Shown piece by piece: positions 47,290 through 55,710 of a DNA stretch of 64,000 bases. Origin of the DNA: Nonomuraea angiospora. Its GTDB lineage: Bacteria > Actinomycetota > Actinomycetes > Streptosporangiales > Streptosporangiaceae. The notes under the pieces are model-generated. The model ran no database searches and had not been told where the DNA came from. It was given only the letters and a program-made list of their open reading frames with translations. The stretch is taken from assembly GCF_014873145.1 (NCBI RefSeq), contig NZ_JADBEK010000001.1:9548001-9612000 (forward strand). Direction: 5' to 3'. A program made the position numbers and the translations under genes. The number at the start of each line of letters is the position of its first letter. Positions within the stretch are counted from its first letter, which is position 1.

Positions 47290-49128
47290 CTAAGCGAGGC
47301 CGACGACGGTGGCGCCGCCGTTGAAGGCGACCACGACCGTGCCCGAGAACGGTAGGAGGTTCAGCGCCCGCGGCTGGAAGTCGACGATCTGGCGGTAGCC
47401 CATGTCGATGGAGATGCTCCTCGGCTCGGTCTTGCCCCAGCCCGCCATGTGAGTCCCAATGCTCACCGTGTCAGCCTTGATCGTCGCCTGCGCCACGAGC
47501 AGGCCGTCCTTGAGCGGGAGGCGCCGTACCTTCCACAGGTCGCCTCCCAGCGCCGGCAGCTCGGCCGTCTTCGGCTCACCGCCGCCGTACGACTCCCAGC
47601 GGTACGTCGCCCGCCCGCTCTCGTCCGACTCGGTCAGATAGCCGTCCGCGTTGAACACCTGGACCACCTTCGCGGGCGAGTCGACGGTTCCCACGTCCTC
47701 CCCGTGCTCCTGCGCCAGGACCACCTCCTTGGTCACCGTCCCGTCGCCGTCCCTGAAGGTCAGCCCCAAGGCGCTGCCGTCCTCCGCAGGGTCGGCCTCG
47801 ATATCGGGTTTGCCGTCGGTCCGCGGCCGCTCATAGCGCCACACCTCGTCTCCGTTCCGCGGGTCCAGGGCGATCACCGCGACGTTCCGGTCGCAGGACA
47901 CCGGCAGGGCGATCACGTCACGAAGTTCCACCTGCCAGGACTCCGACCGGGTGCCCTGCTCGGAGTCGGCGTGGCATCCTCTGGGCAGTCGATACGACCA
48001 GACGGGCTCCCCGGTGTCCGGCAGGCCCCATCCGACCACCGTCCCGTCGTCGGGGTCGGCCGTGACGAAGCCGTACGAGGTGAAGGCGGCGTTCGAGCGC
48101 AGCTCCTGGGCCTGCTCGGAGCCGACCTCGCCGGTGTAGGCGTCCAGCAGCACCGTCCGGGCCCTGACCTTCTGTGCCCCCCTCACCGTGCCGAACTCCA
48201 CCGCCACCATGCCGCCGTCCGGGGTGGCCACCATCTCCACGGTGACCGCTCCAGGACGGCGGTAGTGCCAGCGTTCACGGCCCGTGACGGAGTCCACCGC
48301 CACCACACCGTCGAACGTGCGCACGACCACGTGCCCGCCCGCGGCCACCACCTGCCGGACGGTTTCGTCACCCGGCGGTCTCCACTGCCAGGCGACCTTG
48401 CTCACCGAAGCGGGACCGGGATTCGGCGCGGCATGACCCGTACTCACCTTGGAGGGACCTGGCCCCACCCCGGAGGGACCTTGAGTCACCGCGACGGGCA
48501 CCATGGTGGACGCCGCGGTGGTGGCCTCGACCGGCAGTGCCGCGGTGGTGGCCTCAACGGGCAGTGTCTCGGCGGCCAGCAGGCCGGCCTGTGCCACGGC
48601 CGCCACCGTCAGCAGCCCCGCGCACAGGCTCGTCAGCGACCGGCCGGTCAGGTCGGCCGCGGCTCTGCCCAGCACGGCAAGCCCGGCCGCGGCGAACGTC
48701 ATGCCAAGGCCGAACAGGACGTCACCGGGCTCGGGCAGCCCGCCCATGAAGCCGCGTTGCAGACGGACCAGGCCGTACAGGGCGAACGGGATCACGACCA
48801 GCACCGCCAGGCCGGCCCGCCCGCGTACGCTGGCCACCGCGTCCGAGACCGGACTCAGGTTCCCCTCAGGACGGGCGGGTCTGCGAGCGAGCCTGACCAG
48901 CGCGGTCAACAGCACCAGCAGCAACCCGGCCGCCAGGAGGAGCCCGATGTTCGTCCCGACCGACGGCTCCTCGACCAACGACCAGCGCAGGACGTGACCC
49001 CACCCGGCCGCCCCCACGCCGGCGATCACGAGCCCCGCGCCGAACCAACCCCAGCGCATGCCCGCCACGCGGCGCTCCGGAAGCTGTCCCGAAGGGGCCT
49101 CGTCGCGATCACTGTCGTGATGCGTCAT
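47290..49128 (-). CDS. Membrane-anchored PQQ-like beta-propeller protein
   Basis: 612 residues. Four to five membrane helices lie within about residues 24-190 (WGWFGAGLVIAGVGAAGWGHVL and later segments). A threonine/alanine/proline-rich linker follows, then a propeller domain from about 240 with repeated units such as VVVRTFDGVVAVDSVTGRERW, VVGWGLPDTGEPVWSY and VIALDPRNGDEVWRY. The propeller probably faces outside. Its enzymatic or binding role is unknown. ATG 49128 overlaps the upstream gene stop (ATGA), so the pair is coupled. Confidence 0.82.
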   Translation of the reverse strand: MTHHDSDRDEAPSGQLPERRVAGMRWGWFGAGLVIAGVGAAGWGHVLRWSLVEEPSVGTNIGLLLAAGLLLVLLTALVRLARRPARPEGNLSPVSDAVASVRGRAGLAVLVVIPFALYGLVRLQRGFMGGLPEPGDVLFGLGMTFAAAGLAVLGRAAADLTGRSLTSLCAGLLTVAAVAQAGLLAAETLPVEATTAALPVEATTAASTMVPVAVTQGPSGVGPGPSKVSTGHAAPNPGPASVSKVAWQWRPPGDETVRQVVAAGGHVVVRTFDGVVAVDSVTGRERWHYRRPGAVTVEMVATPDGGMVAVEFGTVRGAQKVRARTVLLDAYTGEVGSEQAQELRSNAAFTSYGFVTADPDDGTVVGWGLPDTGEPVWSYRLPRGCHADSEQGTRSESWQVELRDVIALPVSCDRNVAVIALDPRNGDEVWRYERPRTDGKPDIEADPAEDGSALGLTFRDGDGTVTKEVVLAQEHGEDVGTVDSPAKVVQVFNADGYLTESDESGRATYRWESYGGGEPKTAELPALGGDLWKVRRLPLKDGLLVAQATIKADTVSIGTHMAGWGKTEPRSISIDMGYRQIVDFQPRALNLLPFSGTVVVAFNGGATVVGLA

Positions 49129-50195
49129 GATGTTTCCCCCTGATTGGGGGCGCCGCACTGCCGCTTCCGCCGCGGATCGGCGTCGCACGCGGGGATCTTG
49201 TCTCCGCCGCTGAGGACCAGCCGCCGGTCGCCGAGCGGTTTGTCGAGATGGAGGGCCTTTCGTTGCGGAAAGGCCTGGTATTCGCCGCGGTTCGCGCACC
49301 CCGCGCCGAGGCGTCCACCAGGGCCACGCTCCGACTCCTCGAAGAGGCTGACCGTCACCTCGCGGGAATTCTCCTCGAACGCTTGGTCGCCGCGGCGAGC
49401 ACACGGCGACACCGTGAAGAAGATCGTCACATTGTCGTCGTCGACGTTGCCGTAACGGTCGACGTAATGCCTGTAGCCGATGATGCGTCCGGAGAGCCGA
49501 TCCGACTTGGGCTTCAGCCCGAGCTCGCGAACCTCACCCCTCTTGATCCTCGAAGCGCGCTCCAGGGTCAGCACGTCGCAGGCTTTCGCGCGCTCCGGGT
49601 CGTCCTCGCACCTGGGGATCTCGGCGCCGTCCCAGGTGGTGATCCGCCGGCCGCCGACCGGCGCGTCGAGCGCAAGGGCGCTGATCCTGGGTACGGAGGT
49701 GTCGGGCAGGCCTTTCCCGCACCGGAGGCCCTCGACGATGCGCACCCTGATCTGCTTCTCTTTCTCGTCGAACACGTTCCGCTCGAGACGTGCGCACATC
49801 GAGACCTTGTAGATGACGCGCACGGACCTTGTGTCGCTGCCGCCGCTGTAGCCGACGATCTGGCCGGTGTGCTCGTCCGAACCCGGTGCGACCCCGAGGT
49901 CCCGCGCGTCGCCGCTCTTGATCAGCTTCTCGATCTGCTGGTCGCGCTCCGCCCTCTCTGCGGCATTCTTCTGCCGCCGCTCCTCGGCCAGAGTCCGCAT
50001 GGGGTCGTACGTGACCGCGTCCCTGTACAGGAACATCCCGGCGACCAGGACGACCAACGCCGTGATCGACCACCAGCGCGCGGAGTCAAGGGGAAGCCGC
50101 CTCCAGACGAACACCCTCTGGCCCAGCTCGGGGTTGATCGCGGACGCAATAAGGGCGACCACCAGGACGATGATGATCAGCCATAACAGAACCAT
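49125..50195 (-). CDS. Membrane protein with two copies of an unknown domain
   Basis: 356 residues. Two membrane helices near the start (about 2-18 and 41-60) precede two homologous extracytoplasmic or cytoplasmic domains of about 120 residues. Compare GDARDLGVAPGSDEHTGQIVGY with GEVRELGLKPKSDRLSGRIIGY; each ends with a short Cys-bearing segment (ITTWDGAEIPRCEDDPERAKAC and LVLSGGDKIPACDADPRRKRQC). I do not recognise the family. ATG 50195 fits the first helix. It is coupled to the beta-propeller gene, so both may form one surface complex. Confidence 0.75.
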   Translation of the reverse strand: MVLLWLIIIVLVVALIASAINPELGQRVFVWRRLPLDSARWWSITALVVLVAGMFLYRDAVTYDPMRTLAEERRQKNAAERAERDQQIEKLIKSGDARDLGVAPGSDEHTGQIVGYSGGSDTRSVRVIYKVSMCARLERNVFDEKEKQIRVRIVEGLRCGKGLPDTSVPRISALALDAPVGGRRITTWDGAEIPRCEDDPERAKACDVLTLERASRIKRGEVRELGLKPKSDRLSGRIIGYRHYVDRYGNVDDDNVTIFFTVSPCARRGDQAFEENSREVTVSLFEESERGPGGRLGAGCANRGEYQAFPQRKALHLDKPLGDRRLVLSGGDKIPACDADPRRKRQCGAPNQGETS

Positions 50196-50302
50196 GAAAC
50201 CTACGCCTTGTCGAAGCCGCCGCGGAAAGCAAGCACTGTAGCTTCGGGCGCTGAAACGGCACTGAAACGGGAGGCAGACCCACCCGGCGACGCCGAGCAG
50301 CC

Positions 50303-50477
50303 GATCGCATGGCGACGCCGAGCACCGGATCGCATGGCGACGCCGAGCACCGGATCGCATGGCGACGCCGAGCACCCGATCGCATGGCGACGCCGAGCAG
50401 CCGATCGCGCGGGGACGCCACGCTGCTGATCGCACGGCGATGCCACGCTGCTGATCACGCGCCGACCTCACGCAGCA
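50303..50477. repeat. 25-bp tandem repeat, seven units
   Basis: The unit GATCGCATGGCGACGCCGAG plus CACCG starts at 50303, 50328, 50353, 50378, 50403, 50428 and 50453, always exactly 25 bp apart. The first four copies are nearly identical; the last three are degenerate. Confidence 0.95.
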
Positions 50478-50689
50478 TCGGACGACGACGCCACGGCGAC
50501 CCGCTCCCAGCCGATCTCACGCCATCGGTCCCTCTCCCGCAGATGGCCGGGATCCCCGTGAAACGGAGCGATTGAACGAACCTCGGGCCGCGGACCGCAG
50601 CGTTATCCACAGGGTCGAGCACAATCCCAGGCGTTATCCCCAGAACCCCGCTCCACTCCGCCCAAGCCCCCTGCGATCGCCGATGATCC

Positions 50690-51050
50690 TGAGTGCCTCA
50701 CCAACCCCAACAGTGGGACACCTCAACCCTCAGCACCCAACAGACAGACACCCACAGCACCCCGAGAGCCGGACCTCCGGAGCACCTCAACCCAATGCCT
50801 CCACCGACAGCAATTCACCACCTAGAAGCACCGCCATCACCACAGCACCCCAACACCGCAGCACCTCCACCACCACAGGACCCCAGCACCGCAGCATCGC
50901 GAAGCACCCCAGCACCGCCGAGCACCTCAGCACCGCCCAGCACCCCAACACTGCGGGCAGCACCCCAGCACCGCGCCATCACCCCAGCACCGCAGAGCAC
51001 CCCCAACACCGCGCACACCCCAACATCACCAGTACCCCAGCACCCGCAAC
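50690..51050. repeat. CAGCACC-type low-complexity repeat
   Basis: CAGCACC, CAACACC and CAGCACCCC units recur irregularly for about 350 bp. The stretch is almost free of G except inside CAG, giving extreme GC skew. Confidence 0.8.
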
Positions 51051-51110
51051 ATCCCCGCCTCAACCCCCTGGTTTGCGCGGACCCTAGAGACAACCCGGAG
51101 CGCATTCACC

Positions 51111-52250
51111 ATGAAGATCATCCTGCCTTTGCCCGCCACGCTGACCTCCCTCTTCATCGTGGCCACGGAGCACCTGCCGTTCGACGTCGACTCCTTCGTG
51201 CCCTGGCGCATAGCCGGCCCGTACAGAAGAGCCGCGATCACCGCAACAGGCAGCGGCTCCTTGACGGTGACCCACCACCAGACTCCCTGGAAACCGACCG
51301 CGACCAACCTCACAGACGAGGAAAGCCGCCACCTACGCCGCACCGGCCACCACGTGGTGGTGTCCACGACCGCACCCCCGCACAAGCTTCCGACCAGCAT
51401 TCAGGCGGCGAGAGCGACGGCCCGCGCCCTGGCTAGGGAGTGTGACGGCCTCCTGATCGACCCGCTGACGGGCGCCACCATCCTCACCTGCGGAAGATGC
51501 GCAGGCGAGCCCACGGACTTCCGCCTCACCGACGACTGGCTGTCCTGGGACGTCCAGGTCCACGATGCCGCGACCTGTCCACCCTGGGATCCGTCCGACA
51601 TGGGCGTGTGCGACTGCCTACGCGTCACCTCCCGGGGCCTGCGCCGCTTCGCCCTTCCCGAGATCACCCTCGACGGCGCTGCCTGCGCCCACAACCTGTG
51701 CGCGACCAACCTCCTCCGCACAGTGGCCCACCGCCTGGTCGCAGACCATCTGACCTACGTAGCCGCTCACCCGGAGGCCACCGACCGTAAGATCGACGAC
51801 TTCCTCCAGATAAGCCCCGCAGACCAGCCAGACGGCGGCCTCCCTTTCGGCGTTCAGCTAACGCCCTACGACGCGGAACAGGGCGAGCTGGGCCGCACAG
51901 GCACCATCCGCCGCCTCAAGATCGGCCCACCACCAGGCGCCGGCCAGATCACCTGCCTGAAGGTCGGCCCACCGTCAGGCTTCCCCGGCTCCCTGAACGA
52001 CTGGCTATGCGCCACCCAAAAGCCTGCTCATCCTCCACTCGCCTTGATCAACTGCGACCCCTCAACCCCGCCCATCCCCTCACTCCCAGCGCCCTTCCCT
52101 CCAGCACCCCTGTCCCCGCCCCGCCCCCTGGAGCCAACTCGAGCCGTACAGCCAGCCCCCTCCGCTACACCAGCTCACACCCTGGCCACCGCGCCGGCTC
52201 CGGCTCCCGCCCACCTCCTGCGCACGGAGACCGAGCGTGCAGCCGCCTAA
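51111..52250 (+). CDS. Hypothetical protein with cysteine clusters and Pro/Ala-rich tail
   Basis: 379 residues. No family is recognised. The N-terminal 290 residues have balanced composition, including Trp and Phe, which supports a real gene. Cysteines cluster as CGRC, CPPW, CDC and CAHNLC in residues 124-203, so zinc binding is possible. From about residue 310 the chain is a Pro/Ala/Ser-rich tail, probably disordered. GGAG lies 10 nt before the ATG. The gene lies in a C-rich, G-poor island and has no obvious partner. Confidence 0.6.
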   Translation: MKIILPLPATLTSLFIVATEHLPFDVDSFVPWRIAGPYRRAAITATGSGSLTVTHHQTPWKPTATNLTDEESRHLRRTGHHVVVSTTAPPHKLPTSIQAARATARALARECDGLLIDPLTGATILTCGRCAGEPTDFRLTDDWLSWDVQVHDAATCPPWDPSDMGVCDCLRVTSRGLRRFALPEITLDGAACAHNLCATNLLRTVAHRLVADHLTYVAAHPEATDRKIDDFLQISPADQPDGGLPFGVQLTPYDAEQGELGRTGTIRRLKIGPPPGAGQITCLKVGPPSGFPGSLNDWLCATQKPAHPPLALINCDPSTPPIPSLPAPFPPAPLSPPRPLEPTRAVQPAPSATPAHTLATAPAPAPAHLLRTETERAAA

Positions 52251-52603
52251 ACCTCAGCCCCAGCGACCCCGCCTACAGCGTCGAGCTAGCTCGTCCACAG
52301 CCCAGGCACCGACCCCAATGCCAGCCTCCCGACACCAGCACGCAGGTTGCCCTGGCCCAGACTTGGTCCTTCGACGCACCTCCGCGCCGCCAGGCCCCTC
52401 AACTCCATCCCAGGCTCCGGCTCCAGCAGGTCACAGTCCACCGTGACCGGGCCCATTGACAGGTGGTCGGTCCTCGCGGTGCGCGGCCACCTCTCCGGTC
52501 GTCTGCAGCTGGGTTGCCGGTCTTGCCAGTCCGGTCGTCTGCAGCTGGGTTGCCGATCTTGCCAATTCGGTCGCTCATAGCTCAGCTGCCGGTCTCGCCA
52601 AGC
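52251..52603. other. Intergenic region with 36-bp repeats
   Basis: No supported gene. The left 190 bp are C-rich like the preceding region; the right end holds the 36-bp tandem repeat next to the sigma-factor gene end. No clear terminator hairpin is visible. Confidence 0.7.
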
Positions 52604-52604
52604 T
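52497..52604. repeat. 36-bp tandem repeat, three units
   Basis: Units begin GGTCGTCTGCAGCTGGGTTG at 52497 and 52533 and differ at three positions; a diverged third copy begins at 52569. The last copy ends at the stop codon of the sigma factor gene. Confidence 0.93.
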
Positions 52605-53542
52605 CAGCGGGTCATGGCGGTCTCCCGCGCCACATGCGACAGCTTCTCGGGATTACGCACGTGGTAGGCGCCGGTGACGTAGCCGTTCTCCACGCGCACC
52701 GCCACCACTCCGTCGATCTCCCCGTCGAGTCGTACGAGCAGCCCAGGTCCGCCATTGATCTGGACCAGCTCGACCGACCTTTCCGCGTCGCGTTTCCACC
52801 AGCCGACGGCCAGCAGGCGAGCCACGTTGTCGACCCCCACAACGGGCCGCAGCAGGGCATGCCTGATTCCGCCGCCGTCGCTCAAGGCGACGACATCCGG
52901 CGCGAGGACGTCGAGCAGGCTCTGCAACTCGCCGGTTTCGACCGCTCGCTGGAAGGCCTGGAGCGCGGCTCGGTGCTCGGCCGGGGAGCCGGTGCCGCGT
53001 GGTCGGCGCGCGGAGACGTGTGACCGTGCCCGGTGGGCGATCTGGCGTACCGCGGACGGGCTCTTGCCGACGGCTTGGGCGATCTCCTCGTAGTCCAGAT
53101 CGAACACCTCGCGCAGCACGAACACCGCCCGCTCGGTCGGCCCGAGCGTCTCCATCACCAGCAGCATCGCCATCGAGACGCTGTCCGCCAGTTCGACGTC
53201 CTCGGCCACATCCGGCGCGGTCAGCAACGGCTCGGGCAGCCACGGCCCAACATAGGACTCCTTGCGCCGGCCCAGCGTACGCAGTCGTTTCAGCGCCTGC
53301 CTGGTGGCGATCCTCATCAGGTACGCGCGCCGGTCCAGCACCGGGCCCAGGTCGACGCCCACCCACCGCAGCCAGGTCTCCTGCAGGACGTCCTCGGCGT
53401 CGGTGGCGGAACCGAGCATCTCGTAGACGAGGGTGAACAGCAGGTTGCGGTGGGTGACGAACGCCTCGGTGGCCGCGTCCATGCGGTTGTCACGAGGGAA
53501 GGGCCCGCCCGCGCCCGTCAGTTGCTCGCTTCGTTCGCTCAT
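52604..53542 (-). CDS. sigJ: ECF41-family RNA polymerase sigma factor
   Basis: 312 residues. Sigma region 2 includes MLGSATDAEDVLQETWLRW and region 4 has YEEIAQAVGKSPSAVRQI. The ECF41 hallmarks are all present: WLPEP in the linker, DGGG and NPEKL in the SnoaL-like C-terminal extension (about 200-312). In this family the extension replaces a separate anti-sigma factor. Neighbouring genes are divergent and encode the usual ECF41 partners. The start at 53542 has upstream GGCGGG; ATG 53485 (MDAATEAF) is the shorter option. Confidence 0.93.
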   Translation of the reverse strand: MSERSEQLTGAGGPFPRDNRMDAATEAFVTHRNLLFTLVYEMLGSATDAEDVLQETWLRWVGVDLGPVLDRRAYLMRIATRQALKRLRTLGRRKESYVGPWLPEPLLTAPDVAEDVELADSVSMAMLLVMETLGPTERAVFVLREVFDLDYEEIAQAVGKSPSAVRQIAHRARSHVSARRPRGTGSPAEHRAALQAFQRAVETGELQSLLDVLAPDVVALSDGGGIRHALLRPVVGVDNVARLLAVGWWKRDAERSVELVQINGGPGLLVRLDGEIDGVVAVRVENGYVTGAYHVRNPEKLSHVARETAMTR

Positions 53543-53582
53543 CGCTGGTTCCCGCCTGTTCGCGACCGTGTCATACCCATAC

Positions 53583-53609
53583 GATCCCGACGCCCGCTGC
53601 TCTGTGACA
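53583..53609 (-). promoter_or_regulatory. Predicted ECF41 promoter of the sigma factor gene
   Basis: On the minus strand TGTCACA (53609-53603), the published ECF41 -35 element, is followed after exactly 16 bp by GATC (53586-53583). The same TGTCACA-N16-GATC arrangement is found on the other strand for the partner gene. The literature -10 is CGTC, so GATC would be a local variant. Confidence 0.65.
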
Positions 53610-53644
53610 CCAACAGTCGGTGGTCCATGTCACAGAGGCCTCGC

Positions 53645-53671
53645 TGTCACAAGGAGCGGGTCACCGGGATC
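53645..53671 (+). promoter_or_regulatory. Predicted ECF41 promoter of the partner operon
   Basis: TGTCACA (53645-53651), 16-bp spacer, GATC (53668-53671), 46 bp before the partner gene ATG. A further TGTCACA (53628-53634) lies 17 bp upstream and forms a 9-bp inverted repeat with the oppositely oriented copy (TCTGTGACA at 53601-53609). Confidence 0.65.
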
Positions 53672-53716
53672 TCTTGCTCGTAACGACGCGACACCACGAG
53701 TAAGGAAGCCCCCGTC

Positions 53717-54214
53717 ATGTCCACACCTACGACGACCGGCCTGCGGTCGCGCATGCCCAACCCCCTTCCCTTCCTCCCCGAGATGGCGGAAGTCGGCGAA
53801 GGTCTGCACAAGGCCCTCCGGAACGGTGCGATTTCGCCGACGACCATCAGCCTGCTGCAGTTGCGCGCCGGGCAGATCCTCGGCAGCACGTACTTCACCA
53901 TCCGGGAAACCGGCAACCTCCGCAGGATCGGGGAATCAGAGGAGCGCATCACCGCCGTGGCCACCTGGCGCGACGCCACCTACTTCACCGGCGCCGAAAG
54001 GGTCGCGCTGGAGCTCGTGGAGGCGGTCCTCACCCCGAACCCGTCCGGGGAGCGCGTCCCCGATGAGCTGTACGCCAAGGCGTCCACGCACTACGACGAC
54101 AAGGCGATGTGGTCGCTCATCATGGCGATCGCCCACATCGGCTTCTTCACCCCCGCCGCTCTCATCGCCAAGCCGATCCCCGGCATGCCCCCCGGCCAGA
54201 ACTACAGCGAGTAA
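53717..54214 (+). CDS. Carboxymuconolactone decarboxylase-like protein without CxxC
   Basis: 165 residues. The AhpD/CMD fold pattern is visible (ISLLQLRAGQILGSTYFTI, then ITAVATWRDATYFTGAERVALELVEAV), but where relatives have GCAYC the sequence has GSTYF, so both redox cysteines are missing and the protein has no other Cys there. CMD-like genes are classic neighbours of ECF41 sigma factors, often as the main target. It is followed after 14 bp by an SDR gene and lies behind a predicted ECF41 promoter. Confidence 0.85.
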   Translation: MSTPTTTGLRSRMPNPLPFLPEMAEVGEGLHKALRNGAISPTTISLLQLRAGQILGSTYFTIRETGNLRRIGESEERITAVATWRDATYFTGAERVALELVEAVLTPNPSGERVPDELYAKASTHYDDKAMWSLIMAIAHIGFFTPAALIAKPIPGMPPGQNYSE

Positions 54215-54228
54215 GAAAGGCACCCAGC

Positions 54229-54987
54229 ATGAGCATCACCAAGTTCGCGGTGGCGGGAGCGACCGGGCGGTTGGGCCGCCACGTCGTCGACGTCCTGGCT
54301 GAGAGGGGACACCAGGTCGTGCCGATGTCCCGAGCCACCGGCGTGGACATCATCACCGGTGAGGGCCTGGCCGAGGCCCTCACCGGGGTCGAGGTCATCA
54401 TCGATGTCGCCTCGTGGCACGCCTCCGACCAGGAGGCGGCGACGGAGTTCTTCCGCACGTCGGCCCGCAATCTGCACGAGGCGGGCCAGAAGGCGGGGGT
54501 CGCCCGGATCGCCATGGCGTCCATCATCGGCGTCGACAAGGCAACCGCCGGTTTCGTCGCCGCCAAGAAGGTGCACGAGGAACTCCTCCTGTCCGGCCCG
54601 CTCCCCGCCCGCATTCTGCGGGCCGCGCAGTTCCACGAGTTCGTCGGTCAGCTCCTGGACTGGCAGCAGGGCGACGTCGCCTACGTCCCGGCCCTGCCCA
54701 CCCAGCTCGTGGCCTGCCGCACCGTGGCCGAGACACTGGTCGACCTCGCCCTCGACCCCGAGGCGCCCGCTCCAGGAAGACCGATCCCCGAGATCGCCGG
54801 ACCCCGCAAGGAGACCATGTCGGAGGCGGCCCAACTCCTCGGCGCCCGCCGAGGCATCAAGGTCGTCGGTGTCGACGGCTCCGGCATGCCCGATGCCGAG
54901 ATCGCCGCCAACGGCGGGTTCCTGCCCAGCCCGCACGCCAAGCTCGCCGGACCCTCCTTCCAGGAGTGGCTCGACACCCAACCCTGA
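54229..54987 (+). CDS. NmrA-like SDR / NAD(P)-binding oxidoreductase
   Basis: 252 residues from ATG 54229. The nucleotide-binding motif is VAGATGRLGRHVVDVL, and later KKVHEELLLSGPLPARILRAAQFHEF is typical of atypical SDRs that lack the YxxxK site in standard position. It is probably cotranscribed with the CMD-like gene. Oxidoreductases or epimerases of this sort are the third component of ECF41 loci. The substrate is unknown. Confidence 0.9.
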   Translation: MSITKFAVAGATGRLGRHVVDVLAERGHQVVPMSRATGVDIITGEGLAEALTGVEVIIDVASWHASDQEAATEFFRTSARNLHEAGQKAGVARIAMASIIGVDKATAGFVAAKKVHEELLLSGPLPARILRAAQFHEFVGQLLDWQQGDVAYVPALPTQLVACRTVAETLVDLALDPEAPAPGRPIPEIAGPRKETMSEAAQLLGARRGIKVVGVDGSGMPDAEIAANGGFLPSPHAKLAGPSFQEWLDTQP

Positions 54988-55710
54988 GCAGGCCGTACGG
55001 CACGCCCTTGCCCTTGCTCTCGAAACTCCACGGCCGGAGCCTCGAGAACAAGGGCTCCCTATGACCTCGCCCTCGGAGACTCGGCGGTTACTCATGCGCC
55101 AAATGCGCCGTCCGATCTCTCTGGGTGCCTGGATTCGTCCCGCTTCCTGAGAAAGAGGGCTCACTCATGCCCGTCACCATGATCGGCATCGGTCCGCCGG
55201 TTCCTCAACGCCGGTATCGGCGGTCCCGAGGCGCAGGCGCTTGCCGACGTCCAGCCGCACTTCACCGTACGACCGGACGTGCTTCCAGAACAGCGGGGTC
55301 TGCGCGCGTTGCACTGCGCCGGGAGGAGTACCCGACCCAATAGTCATGCAGCGAATCGAGCCGAAGGCTCCCCGGAGTCCCAGTTGCCCGACCGACTCGG
55401 CCTCCTCGCGTAGTCCCTCCCAGGGGACTCTGCTCCAGTCAGAAGTGGCCGGCGTTCCAGACGGTCGCGACGACGTCACGTGCTTGCCCGGATATGTGAT
55501 GGCCCCCTTCGGGAACTGGAACAGTCGCGCTCTTGCCGTGGCCGCGTCCCGCATCAGGGTGCGGATTTCCGCGCCACTCGCCCGTAGAGCCTCGGTATCG
55601 GTCGGATCCCCAGGCACCAATGCCGGTCATCTGTTTCCACCACACCGTGGTTGCTGCGTATCGGACAGCCGTGCAGCGACCTCGCTCCCCCTCTCAACCC
55701 AGTGAACGTG
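54988..55710. other. Intergenic region with eroded gene fragments
   Basis: No intact gene in about 720 bp. On the plus strand ATG 55167 (PVTMIGIGP) is followed in another frame by RFLNAGIGGPEAQALADVQP, which reads like genuine protein interrupted by a frameshift. On the minus strand, PTDTEALRASGAEIRTLMRD (about 55560-55610) looks like a helical protein start and then loses frame. These resemble remnants of two lost genes; neither can be assigned to a family. Confidence 0.5.

Larger units (their letters stand above)
50196..51110. other. Repeat-filled intergenic region with strong strand asymmetry
   Basis: About 900 bp with no supported gene. It holds the 25-bp tandem array (50303-50477) and a long stretch with many CAGCACC units (about 50690-51050). 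From about 50580 the plus strand is rich in C and A and poor in G, and this continues into the following gene. Open frames across it are proline/serine/threonine-rich repeat products. Confidence 0.7.

Noticed and set aside
47136..47324. Small plus-strand frame between two minus-strand genes
   Set aside because: It is Arg-rich, has no ribosome site, and overlaps the end of the beta-propeller gene.
50303..50477. CRISPR array
   Set aside because: The 25-bp units are contiguous with no unique spacers, and no cas genes are present.
50572..51436. Overlapping plus-strand frames rich in Pro, Ser, Thr and His
   Set aside because: They arise from the CAGCACC repeats in several frames at once and run into the start of the better-supported gene at 51111.
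55174..55620. Minus-strand 148-codon frame as a gene
   Set aside because: Only its first 30 codons look protein-like; the rest is low quality and there is no good ribosome site, so it is treated as a remnant.
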